A DNA stretch of 46,268 nt from DATGFB01 sp032160545 (GTDB taxonomy: Bacteria; Actinomycetota; Actinomycetes; Mycobacteriales; Jatrophihabitantaceae): NCBI GenBank assembly GCA_032160545.1, contig JAVHVN010000102.1, forward strand, positions 1-46,268, given 5' to 3'. A model generated the notes under the pieces. The model worked only from the letters and a program-made list of their open reading frames with translations. It had not been told where the DNA came from and searched no databases. Position 1 is the first letter of the stretch; every line of letters starts with the position of its first letter. Made by a program: the position numbers and the translations under genes. This document shows positions 24,296 to 31,733 of this stretch, piece by piece.

Positions 24296-25108
24296 ATGGC
24301 CAACGTTCTGGACGACATCGTCGCGGGTGTCCGCGCTGATGTCGCCGAGCGCGAGGCGGCCCGTCCGCTCGAGGAGATCAAGGGGCGCGCCCGCACCGCT
24401 CCACCGGCGCAGGACGGCCTCGCCGCGCTGCGCGCGCCGGGCGTGGGAGTGATCGCCGAGGTCAAACGCCGCAGCCCCTCCAAGGGCGCGCTCGCGACGA
24501 TCACCGATCCGGCTCGACTCGCCTTCGAGTACCAATCGGGTGGCGCGCGCGTGATCAGCGTGCTCACCGAGCAGCGCCGCTTCGGCGGATCGCTCGACGA
24601 CCTCGATGCGGTGCGGGCGCGTGTGCAGATCCCCGTGCTGCGCAAGGACTTCGTGGTCTGCCCGTATCAGGTGCACGAGGCTCGCGCCCACGGCGCCGAC
24701 CTCGTGCTGCTGATCGTCGCGGCGCTCGACCAGAACACCCTGATCGGTCTGCGTGAGCGCGTCGAATCGCTCGGCATGACCGCCCTCGTCGAGGTGCACA
24801 CCGAGGACGAAGCGTCGCGCGCCCTCGACGCCGGCGCCAGCGTCATCGGCGTCAATGCCCGCAACTTGCACACACTCGACGTCGACCGCTCGACGTTCGA
24901 ACGGATCGCTCCTGGCCTGCCCAGCGGGATCGTGAAGATCGCCGAGTCCGGCGTTCGCGGGCCGCTGGACCTGATCGAGTACGCCGCCGCGGGCGCCGAC
25001 GCGGTGCTCGTCGGCGAGGGGCTGGTCACCACGACCGACCCCCGCCACGCCGTGGCCGAACTCGTCACCGCCGGGGCCCACCCGGCGACGCCGCGCACGT
25101 CCCGCTGA
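24296..25108 (+). CDS. trpC: Indole-3-glycerol phosphate synthase
   Basis: A monofunctional 270-residue TrpC barrel (no fused TrpF). Catalytic and phosphate-binding segments are visible: VIAEVKRRSPSKG with the catalytic Lys, VLRKDFVVCPYQVHEA, LVEVHTEDEASRA, IGVNARNLHTLDVD and AESGVRGPLDLIEY. The ATG follows a strong GGGAGGA ribosome-binding site. A secreted lipase and a methyltransferase separate it from trpB. Confidence 0.97.
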   Translation: MANVLDDIVAGVRADVAEREAARPLEEIKGRARTAPPAQDGLAALRAPGVGVIAEVKRRSPSKGALATITDPARLAFEYQSGGARVISVLTEQRRFGGSLDDLDAVRARVQIPVLRKDFVVCPYQVHEARAHGADLVLLIVAALDQNTLIGLRERVESLGMTALVEVHTEDEASRALDAGASVIGVNARNLHTLDVDRSTFERIAPGLPSGIVKIAESGVRGPLDLIEYAAAGADAVLVGEGLVTTTDPRHAVAELVTAGAHPATPRTSR

Positions 25109-25174
25109 CGCTGCGCACACCGCCCGACCGGTTGGGTCGTTGATGGTGTCGTCGCCGTCGAACAGGAGTGCCTC

Positions 25175-26263
25175 GTGCGGATCGCGCGCCCTCGCCCTGC
25201 CCGATCCGTCGCGCGGGCCTTGCTCGCCGCGAGCCTGATCGCGGCCGCCGCCGTCGCCGTAGGCGGTGGCCAACCCGTCGGCGCGTCGACGTCGAGCGTC
25301 GGGTATGCACCGCTCGACCGCCCGGGGCCGCCGTTGACGGTGCCCGCCGCCACGCTGCAGGCGGCGCTGCACTGCGAGGGTGACCTCGCCGGCAGCCGGC
25401 TCGAGCCGGTGCTGCTCAACCCCGCGACCGGCGTCACGCCCGAGCAGAACTTCTCGTGGAACTACGAGCGGGCATTCCGCGCGCAGGGCCGGGCCTGGTG
25501 CGCGGTCACGATGCCGTACTCGACCGAGGGCGACATCCAGGTCGCGGGGGAGTACCTCGTCTACGCGATCCGCGCCATGCATGCGCGCGCCGCGCGCCGG
25601 GTCGCCGTCCTCGGGCACAGCCAGGGCGGCATGTCGATGCGATGGGCGCTGCGGTTCTGGCCGGATACCCGCGCCATGGTGGACGACGTGGTCGGCATCG
25701 CCGGAACCAACCACGGCACGACCTCGCTCGGGCTCTGCCGCCAGGGCCTCACGTCATGCCCGGCGGCCACCTGGCAGCAGGGCGCCGGCGCGAAGTTCAT
25801 CGCCGCGCTCAACAGCGGCACCGAGACCTTCGCCGGGATCTCGTACACCGAGGTCTTCACGCACACGGACGAGGTCGTGCAGCCCAACCAGTCGGACGCG
25901 GTCTCGGCGAGCGCCCTGCACACCGGCGCGGGAGCCATCACGAACGTCTCGACGCAGGACATCTGCCCCCTGGACGTCTACGAGCACCTGGCCGTCGGCA
26001 CGATCGACCCGGTCGCGTACGCGCTCGCGCTCGACGCCCTCGACCATCCCGGGCCGGCGCAGCCGGCGCAGGTGAACCGTTCGGTGTGCCTGCGGCTCTA
26101 CCAGCCCGGTGTCGACCCGCTCAACGTCCAGACCTACCTGCAGGTGCTCTCGGCACTGCCGACGCTCGCGGCGGTCGACCTGCCGGACGTCAACTTCTCG
26201 GGCATCCCGGTGATGCCGGACGAGCCGCCGCTGCGTTGCTACGTGTTCGCCGCCGGCTGCTGA
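25175..26263 (+). CDS. Secreted CalB-like lipase
   Basis: A 362-residue secreted alpha/beta hydrolase. The basic start and hydrophobic stretch ARALLAASLIAAAAVAV form a signal peptide with cleavage likely near residues 35-40. The mature part follows the Candida antarctica lipase B pattern: LHCEGD near the N-terminus, an oxyanion-side segment LLNPATGVTPEQNFSWNY, the nucleophile Ser149 in GHSQGG, Asp232 in THTDEVVQP, and His271 in DVYEHLAVG. Several Cys residues could form disulfides. AGGAG precedes the GTG. The location inside the trp region is odd and suggests insertion. Substrate is unknown; CalB-like enzymes act on esters and triglycerides. The 3' end overlaps the convergent methyltransferase by 25 nt. 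Confidence 0.85.
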   Translation: MRIARPRPARSVARALLAASLIAAAAVAVGGGQPVGASTSSVGYAPLDRPGPPLTVPAATLQAALHCEGDLAGSRLEPVLLNPATGVTPEQNFSWNYERAFRAQGRAWCAVTMPYSTEGDIQVAGEYLVYAIRAMHARAARRVAVLGHSQGGMSMRWALRFWPDTRAMVDDVVGIAGTNHGTTSLGLCRQGLTSCPAATWQQGAGAKFIAALNSGTETFAGISYTEVFTHTDEVVQPNQSDAVSASALHTGAGAITNVSTQDICPLDVYEHLAVGTIDPVAYALALDALDHPGPAQPAQVNRSVCLRLYQPGVDPLNVQTYLQVLSALPTLAAVDLPDVNFSGIPVMPDEPPLRCYVFAAGC

Positions 26264-26844
26264 TCGCCGCGCCGGCGCAGGACCGAGACCGCGAACTCGG
26301 CGTCGGGGTGCCACGGCCGCAGGTCCCAGGTCGCGAAGCGGTGCTCGAGATCCAGCCCGGCCGCCGCGCAGTGCCCGTCGAAGTCCCGGAGCAGGTAGCC
26401 GGTGCCGAAGCCGACGGCGACCACGCCGTCCGGGCGCACGTGCGCGGCCACGCGCTCCAGCACGCGGGGCTCGCTGCCCTCGGCGACGAAGAGCAGGACG
26501 TTGCCGGCGAGGATCGCGGCGTCGAACGGTTCGCCGCGCAGGTCGAGCGCGGTGAGATCGCCCACCAGCCAGGTGGGTCCGGGATGGTCGGTCGCGGCAG
26601 CCTGGACGAGGTGCGCGTCGATGTCGACACCCGTGACGTGATGCCCGCGGGCGTGCAGCACGGCCCCGACGCGGCCGGTGCCGCACCCCGCGTCCAGGAT
26701 CCGCGATCCGGGCGCGACGAGCGCGTCGAGCAGGCGTGCCTCGCCGCCGAGGTCGACCCCGTCTGCCGCCAGGCCGCGGAAGCGTTCGACGTACCAGGCG
26801 GAGTGCGCTTCGTCGTACTCGGTGAACCACCGCGGGACGCCCAT
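26239..26844 (-). CDS. Class I SAM-dependent methyltransferase
   Basis: A 201-residue Rossmann methyltransferase. Motif I is ILDAGCGTGRVGAVL (SAM-binding, about residue 50), an acidic residue ends strand 2 in VTGVDIDAHLV, and FDAAILAGNVLLFV and VRPDGVVAVGFGTG are motifs IV and post-I-type strands. There is no added domain, so the substrate cannot be named. The ATG at 26844 is preceded on the minus strand by CAGAAT exactly 6 nt away, possibly leaderless, within 33 bp of the divergent trpB leader ORF. Confidence 0.85.
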   Translation of the reverse strand: MGVPRWFTEYDEAHSAWYVERFRGLAADGVDLGGEARLLDALVAPGSRILDAGCGTGRVGAVLHARGHHVTGVDIDAHLVQAAATDHPGPTWLVGDLTALDLRGEPFDAAILAGNVLLFVAEGSEPRVLERVAAHVRPDGVVAVGFGTGYLLRDFDGHCAAAGLDLEHRFATWDLRPWHPDAEFAVSVLRRRGDQQPAANT

Positions 26845-26850
26845 TCCCGC

Positions 26851-26856
26851 ATTCTG
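26851..26856 (-). promoter_or_regulatory. Possible -10 box CAGAAT (methyltransferase)
   Basis: Minus-strand CAGAAT followed by 6 nt and ATG at 26844. It deviates from TANNNT at the first base only. Confidence 0.35.
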
Positions 26857-26865
26857 GTGGGCCGG

Positions 26866-26871
26866 TAAGCT
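26866..26871 (+). promoter_or_regulatory. Leaderless-type -10 box TAAGCT (trpB leader)
   Basis: TAAGCT ends 6 nt before the ATG at 26878, predicting a transcript that begins with the leader ORF's start codon and runs ~106 nt to trpB. Confidence 0.5.
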
Positions 26872-26873
26872 CC

Positions 26874-26987
26874 ATGCATGCACCAGGGTCCCGGCCTCCA
26901 CGCGCGATGGCGCGGCTGACGCAGCACTGCGCACGCCGTCCGCCCGTCCGCCTGCCCGTCCCTGCAGCTACCGGAGTCCAGTCATGA
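26874..26987 (+). CDS. Possible 37-codon ORF overlapping the trpB start
   Basis: An Arg/Pro-rich frame begins at ATG 26874 (internal ATG at 26907) and its TGA at 26985-26987 overlaps the trpB ATG as ATGA, the coupling seen between real genes here. It occupies the position of the small trpX/trpM genes reported in Streptomyces trp clusters, but I cannot confirm similarity. If transcription starts at 26878, only the 26-codon form from 26907 could be made. It competes with the 13-codon leader ORF in another frame. Confidence 0.3.
   Translation: MHAPGSRPPRAMARLTQHCARRPPVRLPVPAATGVQS
26878..26919 (+). CDS. Possible trp leader peptide (13 codons, one Trp)
   Basis: The frame encodes MHQGPGLHARWRG. 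Its ATG is placed 6 nt after the TAAGCT box, so it would be the first codon of a leaderless mRNA. The Trp codon (26908-26910) sits in the hairpin CGCGC-GATG-GCGCG (26901-26914), and a second small hairpin CGCA-GCAC-TGCG follows (26920-26931). This could sense tryptophan, but a single Trp codon and the lack of a terminator make classical attenuation doubtful. Confidence 0.35.
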   Translation: MHQGPGLHARWRG

Positions 26988-28189
26988 CTGCCGTTCCTTC
27001 CGTACCCGACGCCAGCGGGCACTTCGGTGCCTTCGGTGGCCGGTTCGTCCCCGAGGCGCTCATCGCCGCAATCGACGAGCTCACCGCAGCGTTCGAGGCG
27101 AGCCGCACCGATGCCGAGTTCGCCGCCGAACTGCACGGCTTGCTGCATGACTACGCCGGCCGTCCGTCGCCGATCACGGAGGTGCCGCGTTTCGCCGAGC
27201 ACGCCGGCGGCGCCCGCATCTTCCTCAAGCGCGAAGACCTCAACCACACCGGCTCGCACAAGATCAACAACGTGCTCGGCCAGGCGCTGCTCACCCGGCG
27301 CATCGGCAAGAAGCGGGTCATTGCCGAGACCGGTGCCGGCCAGCACGGCGTCGCCACCGCCACCGCCGCGGCGCTGATGGGGCTCGACTGCACGGTCTAC
27401 ATGGGCGAGCAGGACACCCGCCGCCAGGCGCTCAACGTCGCCCGGATGCAGCTGCTCGGCGCCACGGTCGTGCCGGTCATGACCGGCTCGCGCACGCTGA
27501 AGGATGCCATCAACGAGGCCATGCGCGACTGGGTCACCAACGTCGAGACCACCAACTACGTGTTCGGGACGGTCGCCGGCCCGCATCCGTTCCCGCTGAT
27601 GGTCCGCGAGTTCCAGCGCATCATCGGCGACGAGGCGAGGGCGCAGCTGCTCGAGCGCATCGGGCGGTTGCCCGATGTCGTTGCGGCGTGCGTCGGCGGC
27701 GGTTCCAATGCGATCGGCATCTTCACCGCGTTCGTCCCCGACGCCGGGGTGCGGCTAGTCGGGCTGGAAGCCGGCGGCGACGGCGTCGAGACCGGGCGAC
27801 ACGCCGCGACCATCACCGGAGGCGCGCCCGGCGTACTGCACGGCGCACGGTCCTATCTGTTGCAGGACGCGAACGGGCAGACGATCGAGTCGCATTCGAT
27901 CTCGGCAGGCCTCGACTACCCGGGTGTCGGTCCCGAGCATTCGTACCTGCACGACGTCGGGCGCGCCGAATACCGCCCGATCACCGATGCGCAGGCCATG
28001 GAGGCGTTCCAGCTGCTCGCCCGCACCGAAGGCATCATCCCGGCCATCGAGTCGGCCCATGCGCTTGCCGGTGCGCGTGACCTCGGTGCCGAGCTCGGCC
28101 CCCGCGCGGTCATCCTCGTGAACCTCTCCGGACGCGGCGACAAGGACGTCGACACCGCCGCCGAGTACTTCGGCCTGGTGAAGCGATGA
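26984..28189 (+). CDS. trpB: Tryptophan synthase beta chain
   Basis: TrpB (401 residues) joins indole and serine using PLP. The Schiff-base Lys93 is in NHTGSHKINNVLGQALL; ETGAGQHGVATATAAAL and the glycine-rich phosphate loop CVGGGSNAIG are present. The N-terminal FGAFGGRFVPEALIAAI is typical of the TrpA-interacting TrpB1 type. The ATG lies inside an ATGA shared with a preceding small frame. It overlaps trpA by 4 nt. Confidence 0.97.
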   Translation: MTAVPSVPDASGHFGAFGGRFVPEALIAAIDELTAAFEASRTDAEFAAELHGLLHDYAGRPSPITEVPRFAEHAGGARIFLKREDLNHTGSHKINNVLGQALLTRRIGKKRVIAETGAGQHGVATATAAALMGLDCTVYMGEQDTRRQALNVARMQLLGATVVPVMTGSRTLKDAINEAMRDWVTNVETTNYVFGTVAGPHPFPLMVREFQRIIGDEARAQLLERIGRLPDVVAACVGGGSNAIGIFTAFVPDAGVRLVGLEAGGDGVETGRHAATITGGAPGVLHGARSYLLQDANGQTIESHSISAGLDYPGVGPEHSYLHDVGRAEYRPITDAQAMEAFQLLARTEGIIPAIESAHALAGARDLGAELGPRAVILVNLSGRGDKDVDTAAEYFGLVKR

Positions 28190-28983
28190 CCGCCCTCGCC
28201 GACGCGCTGGCGAAGGCGAAGGCCGACGGCCGGGCGGCCCTGATCGGCTACCTGCCGGTCGGTTACCCGAGCGTCGAGCTCTCGATCGAGGCGATGCGGG
28301 CCATGGTCGACGGCGGCGCCGATGCCGTCGAGGTGGGGATCCCCTACAGCGACCCGGTCATGGACGGACCGACGATCCAGGCTGCGGCCGAGCAGGCCGT
28401 GCGTGCCGGTGTCGGCATCACCGACGCGCTGCACGCCGTGAGCGCGGTCGCGGACGCCGGTGCCGCCGCTGTCGTGATGACCTACTGGAACCCGGTCGAG
28501 CGCTACGGCGTCGCCCGCTTCGCCGCCGATCTCGCCACGGCTCGCGGTGCGGGCGCGATCACGCCGGACCTCATCCCGGACGAGGCGCAACCCTGGCTGG
28601 CCGCGTCCGACGAGCACGGGCTGGACCGCGTCTTCCTGGTCGCGCCGTCGTCGACCGACGCCCGGATCGCCTCGACCGCCGGTGCCTCGCGCGGCTTCGT
28701 GTACGCCGCCTCGACGATGGGTGTCACCGGCGCGCGCAGCAGCGTCAGCGGCGCGGCCGAGGATCTCGTCGCGCGGGTGCGCCGCCTCGCGCCCGAGGTG
28801 CCGGTGTGCGTCGGGCTCGGCGTCTCGAACGGCGACCAGGCCGCCGAGGTGGCCGCCTTCGCCGACGGCGTGATCGTCGGTTCGGCGTTCGTGCGCCTGC
28901 TGCTCGACGCCCCCGACGCGTCGGGCGTCGCGGCGGTGCGCGACCTCGCAACCGAGCTGGCCGCGGGCGTGCGCCGGCGCTGA
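28186..28983 (+). CDS. trpA: Tryptophan synthase alpha chain
   Basis: TrpA (265 residues) cleaves indole-3-glycerol phosphate and channels indole to TrpB. GYLPVGYPS at the N-terminus, VEVGIPYSDPVMDGPTIQ with the catalytic Asp, MTYWNPVERYG and VCVGLGVSNGDQAAEV (phosphate site) are visible. Actinobacterial-type TPDLIPDEA replaces the enteric ADLPPEE. Start and stop codons are coupled with trpB. It converges with the quinone oxidoreductase gene, 6 nt away. Confidence 0.97.
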   Translation: MTALADALAKAKADGRAALIGYLPVGYPSVELSIEAMRAMVDGGADAVEVGIPYSDPVMDGPTIQAAAEQAVRAGVGITDALHAVSAVADAGAAAVVMTYWNPVERYGVARFAADLATARGAGAITPDLIPDEAQPWLAASDEHGLDRVFLVAPSSTDARIASTAGASRGFVYAASTMGVTGARSSVSGAAEDLVARVRRLAPEVPVCVGLGVSNGDQAAEVAAFADGVIVGSAFVRLLLDAPDASGVAAVRDLATELAAGVRRR

Positions 28984-28989
28984 GCGGCC

Positions 28990-29976
28990 TTACGGGACGA
29001 TCAGCAGCTTGCCGGTCGTCCGCCGCGCCTCGAGGTCGGCGTAGGCCGCGGTCGCCTGCTCCAGCGGGTAGCGACTGCCGATCTGCACGCGCAGCGACCC
29101 GTCGGCGACGGCGCTCAGCACCTCGCCGGCTCGCCACAGCAACTCGTCGCGGTCGGCCACGTAGTGGGCCACCGTGGGGCGGGTGAGAAAGAGTGAGCCC
29201 GCTGAGTTGAGGCGTTGCACGTCGAACGGCGGCACCGGCCCACTCGCCGCGCCGAAGACCACCAGCATCCCGCGCCGGCGCAGAGCGGCGATCGACGCGT
29301 CGAACGTGGCTCGGCCGACGCCGTCGTAGACGACATCGACGCCCTCGCCGCCATTGGCCGCACGCACCGCCGTGGCGAGATCGTCGGCTCGGTCGTAGCG
29401 GATGACCGCGGCAGCGCCGAGCCGGCGCGCGATCTCGGCCTTGGCCTCGGTGCCGACCGTCGCGACGACCCGCCCGCCCCTGGCCGTGATCATCTGCACG
29501 AGCAGTTGCCCGGTTCCACCTGCCGCCGCGTGCACGAGCGCGGTGTGGCCCGCCTCGATCGGGAACGTCGAGTGCGTCAGGTAGTGGGCGGTGCAGCCCT
29601 GCAGCATGACCGCGGCGGCGACCTGCAGGTCGACCGAGTCGGGCACCGGTACCGCGCGGGCCTGCTCGACGAGCGCCAGCTCGGCGTGCGTCGCGACGCC
29701 GCTCTCGGTGGCGACGAGGTCGCCGACTGCGAACTCGCTGACCGCGGCGCCGGCCGCGACGACCCGCCCGGCGCACTCGGTGCCCAGCACGAACGGCGTC
29801 GGCACGGGGTAGAGACCCTCCCGCCGGTACACATCGATGAAGTTGACGCCGGACGCGGCCACCTCGACGAGCAGCTGGGTCGGGGAGGGCTCCGGGCGAG
29901 GCAGCTGCCGCACCTCCAGCACGTCCGGGCCGCCATTGCGCGGGACGACGACGGCCCTCATCTGCGCGCTGTCCAT
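28990..29976 (-). CDS. NADPH:quinone oxidoreductase (zeta-crystallin family MDR)
   Basis: A 328-residue medium-chain dehydrogenase/reductase of the quinone-reductase type. GroES-like N-terminal domain with ASGVNFIDVYRREGLYP; Rossmann domain with VHAAAGGTGQLLVQ as the nucleotide-binding loop; YDGVGRATFDASIAAL and a C-terminal KLLIVP complete the family pattern. No structural or catalytic zinc cysteines are present, as expected. The ATG at 29976 is preceded on the minus strand by TAGCGT and 7 nt, suggesting a leaderless message; ATG 29961 is the alternative. Divergent from lgt. Confidence 0.88.
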   Translation of the reverse strand: MDSAQMRAVVVPRNGGPDVLEVRQLPRPEPSPTQLLVEVAASGVNFIDVYRREGLYPVPTPFVLGTECAGRVVAAGAAVSEFAVGDLVATESGVATHAELALVEQARAVPVPDSVDLQVAAAVMLQGCTAHYLTHSTFPIEAGHTALVHAAAGGTGQLLVQMITARGGRVVATVGTEAKAEIARRLGAAAVIRYDRADDLATAVRAANGGEGVDVVYDGVGRATFDASIAALRRRGMLVVFGAASGPVPPFDVQRLNSAGSLFLTRPTVAHYVADRDELLWRAGEVLSAVADGSLRVQIGSRYPLEQATAAYADLEARRTTGKLLIVP

Positions 29977-29983
29977 GCGCGCC

Positions 29984-29989
29984 ACGCTA
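29984..29989 (-). promoter_or_regulatory. Leaderless-type -10 box TAGCGT (quinone oxidoreductase)
   Basis: On the minus strand TAGCGT is followed by 7 nt and ATG at 29976. It faces the lgt box 30 bp away. Confidence 0.5.
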
Positions 29990-30019
29990 CGACCCCGCAC
30001 GCCTCTCAACCGCGCCGGA

Positions 30020-30025
30020 TACCGT
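30020..30025 (+). promoter_or_regulatory. Leaderless-type -10 box TACCGT (lgt)
   Basis: TACCGT is followed by 6 nt and the lgt GTG at 30032. Confidence 0.55.
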
Positions 30026-30031
30026 GATGCA

Positions 30032-30973
30032 GTGCATCCGCTGGCCTCGATCCCGAGCCCGACCCGCAGCGTGTGGCATCTGGGGCCGCTGCCCATCCGC
30101 GCGTACGCCCTGTGCATCGTCGCGGGGATCGTCGTGGCGGTCTTCATCACGATGCGGCGGTGGCGCGAGCGCGGCGGGGTCGAGGATGACGTCTGGGACG
30201 TCGCCGGCTGGGCGATCGTCCTGGGCATCGTGGGCGGGCGGCTGTACCACGTGCTCACCGACCCCGAACTCTATTTCGGCTCGGGCAAGCACCCGGTGGA
30301 CGCTCTCAAGATCTGGGACGGCGGCCTCGGTATCTGGGGCGCGATCGCGCTCGGGGCCGCGGGCGCGTGGATCGGCTGCCGTCGCAAGCAGATGTCCCTG
30401 CTGGTCTTCGCCGACGCCGCGGTCCCCGGCGTGGCGCTCGCCCAGGGCATCGGGCGCTGGGGCAACTGGTTCAACAACGAGCTCTTCGGCGGCCCGACCA
30501 GCGTGCCCTGGAGACTGCAGATCCACGACATCGACACCGCGACCGGCCAGAGCGTGCCGTGCTCGTTCGGGAACATCGGTGCCCAGGTGTGCGGCTACTA
30601 CCAGCCGACCTTCCTGTACGAGTCGATCTGGGACGTCGCCCTGGCCATCGCCCTGCTGCTCGTCGACCGCCGCTATCGGCTGGGACGCGGCAACGTCTTC
30701 GCTCTCTACGCGATGGGTTACACGGCGGGGCGGGCCTGGATCGAGGCACTGCGTCACGACCACGCGAACCACATCCTCGGGTTGCGGCTCAACGACTGGA
30801 CGGCATTGATCGTGTTCGTCCTGGCGCTGATCTGGTTCGTGCGGCACGGCGGCCTCCGGGCGCCTCGGGAAGCGACGCCGTACACCGGCGAACGCGCGGC
30901 GGCCGCGGGCGCCACTGCAGCAACTGGAGCCACGGACGAGGAAGTGGACGCACATGACCGAACGGACGGCTGA
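30032..30973 (+). CDS. lgt: Prolipoprotein diacylglyceryl transferase
   Basis: Lgt attaches diacylglycerol from phosphatidylglycerol to the lipobox Cys of prolipoproteins in the cytoplasmic membrane. The 313-residue protein has about seven hydrophobic segments and the signature GRWGNWFNNELFGGPT with the essential Arg142. GIVGGRLYHV and QPTFLYESIWD are also family motifs. The Ala/Thr-rich C-terminal tail after residue 285 is an actinobacterial-type extension. The GTG at 30032 is favoured because TACCGT lies 6 nt upstream and no ribosome-binding site exists. Lgt after trpA is a conserved order. Its last 20 nt overlap the next gene. Confidence 0.95.
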   Translation: MHPLASIPSPTRSVWHLGPLPIRAYALCIVAGIVVAVFITMRRWRERGGVEDDVWDVAGWAIVLGIVGGRLYHVLTDPELYFGSGKHPVDALKIWDGGLGIWGAIALGAAGAWIGCRRKQMSLLVFADAAVPGVALAQGIGRWGNWFNNELFGGPTSVPWRLQIHDIDTATGQSVPCSFGNIGAQVCGYYQPTFLYESIWDVALAIALLLVDRRYRLGRGNVFALYAMGYTAGRAWIEALRHDHANHILGLRLNDWTALIVFVLALIWFVRHGGLRAPREATPYTGERAAAAGATAATGATDEEVDAHDRTDG

Positions 30974-31685
30974 GGCGGGCCAGATGCCGAACCCCGAGAT
31001 CCACCACGATCACCGGGACGTCAGCGGTGGCTGGTTGCGCCCGACCGTGTTCGGGATGATGGACGGCCTGGTCTCGAACTTCGCGCTGATCGCAGGTGTG
31101 GAGGGCGCGAACTCCTCGCGTACGGCGGTGGCGCTCGCGGGCTGGGCGGGCCTCGTCGGCGGCGCCTTCTCGATGGCGTTCGGCGAGTACGTCTCGGTGC
31201 AGAGCCAGAACGAGTCCACGCGGGCCGAGATCGAGGTAGAGCGGCACGAACTCAAGCACAACGCGGCGGCCGAACTCGACGAGCTCACCCAGATGTACGT
31301 CGCCCGTGGCGTCGACCACAAGACGGCCGCGTCGGTAGCGCGGCAGCTCTCGCGCGATCCCGACCAGGCGCTGCTGATCCACGCGCAGGAGGAGCTCGGC
31401 ATCGACCCGATGCAGCTGCCGAGCCCGTGGATCGCCGCGCTGTCCTCGCTCGCGTCGTTCAGCGTCGGCGCGTTCATCCCGTTGCTGCCGTACCTGCTCG
31501 GAGCCAGCTCGATCTGGGTTTCCGGCATCCTCGCCCTGGCTGCGCTGTTCTTCGCCGGCGCGCTGACGTCGCGGTTCACCGTGCGCTCGTGGGCGTACGC
31601 AGGCGCCCGGCAGCTCGTGCTGGGCATCGCAGCCGCCGCCATCACCTACGGGGTGGGCTCGCTGTTCCACGTCGCGGTCGGGTAA
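30954..31685 (+). CDS. VIT1/CCC1-family transporter
   Basis: A 243-residue membrane protein of the VIT1/CCC1 family, which moves Fe(II) or Mn(II) across membranes in characterised members. It shows the family pattern: PTVFGMMDGLVSNFALIAGVEGA (TM1), LVGGAFSMAFGEYVSVQSQNE (TM2, with Gly and Met residues that line the path), a long charged cytoplasmic segment rich in Glu and His (a likely metal-binding region), and three C-terminal helices. GAGGAAG precedes the ATG. It overlaps lgt by 20 nt, so it is likely co-transcribed. Confidence 0.85.
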   Translation: MTERTAEAGQMPNPEIHHDHRDVSGGWLRPTVFGMMDGLVSNFALIAGVEGANSSRTAVALAGWAGLVGGAFSMAFGEYVSVQSQNESTRAEIEVERHELKHNAAAELDELTQMYVARGVDHKTAASVARQLSRDPDQALLIHAQEELGIDPMQLPSPWIAALSSLASFSVGAFIPLLPYLLGASSIWVSGILALAALFFAGALTSRFTVRSWAYAGARQLVLGIAAAAITYGVGSLFHVAVG

Positions 31686-31697
31686 TGCCTCCCACCC

Positions 31698-31726
31698 TTG
31701 CGGACCGACCGGTCGGTCTCTAGGGT
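31698..31726 (+). promoter_or_regulatory. Promoter with TetR-type operator for the acyl-CoA cluster
   Basis: TTGCGG (31698-31703) and TAGGGT (31721-31726) are 17 nt apart and the ATG follows 7 nt later, so the mRNA should be leaderless. The palindrome at 31703-31718 fills almost the whole spacer, so bound repressor would block RNA polymerase. Confidence 0.75.
31703..31718. promoter_or_regulatory. 16-bp perfect palindromic operator
   Basis: GACCGACCGGTCGGTC is a perfect inverted repeat with no central spacer. Half-sites of this kind are typical of TetR-family repressors of acyl-CoA metabolism. The TetR gene at 34037 in the same cluster is the obvious candidate. I found no second copy in the window. 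Confidence 0.75.
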
Positions 31727-31733
31727 TCCGGCT

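Noticed and set aside
25109..25174. A terminator between trpC and the lipase
   Set aside because: CGACC/GGTCG around GGTTG is only a 5-bp stem without a T-run; too weak to call.
26878..26983. A classical trp attenuator
   Set aside because: No stable terminator hairpin with a T-run and only one Trp codon. Kept only as a possible translation-level leader.
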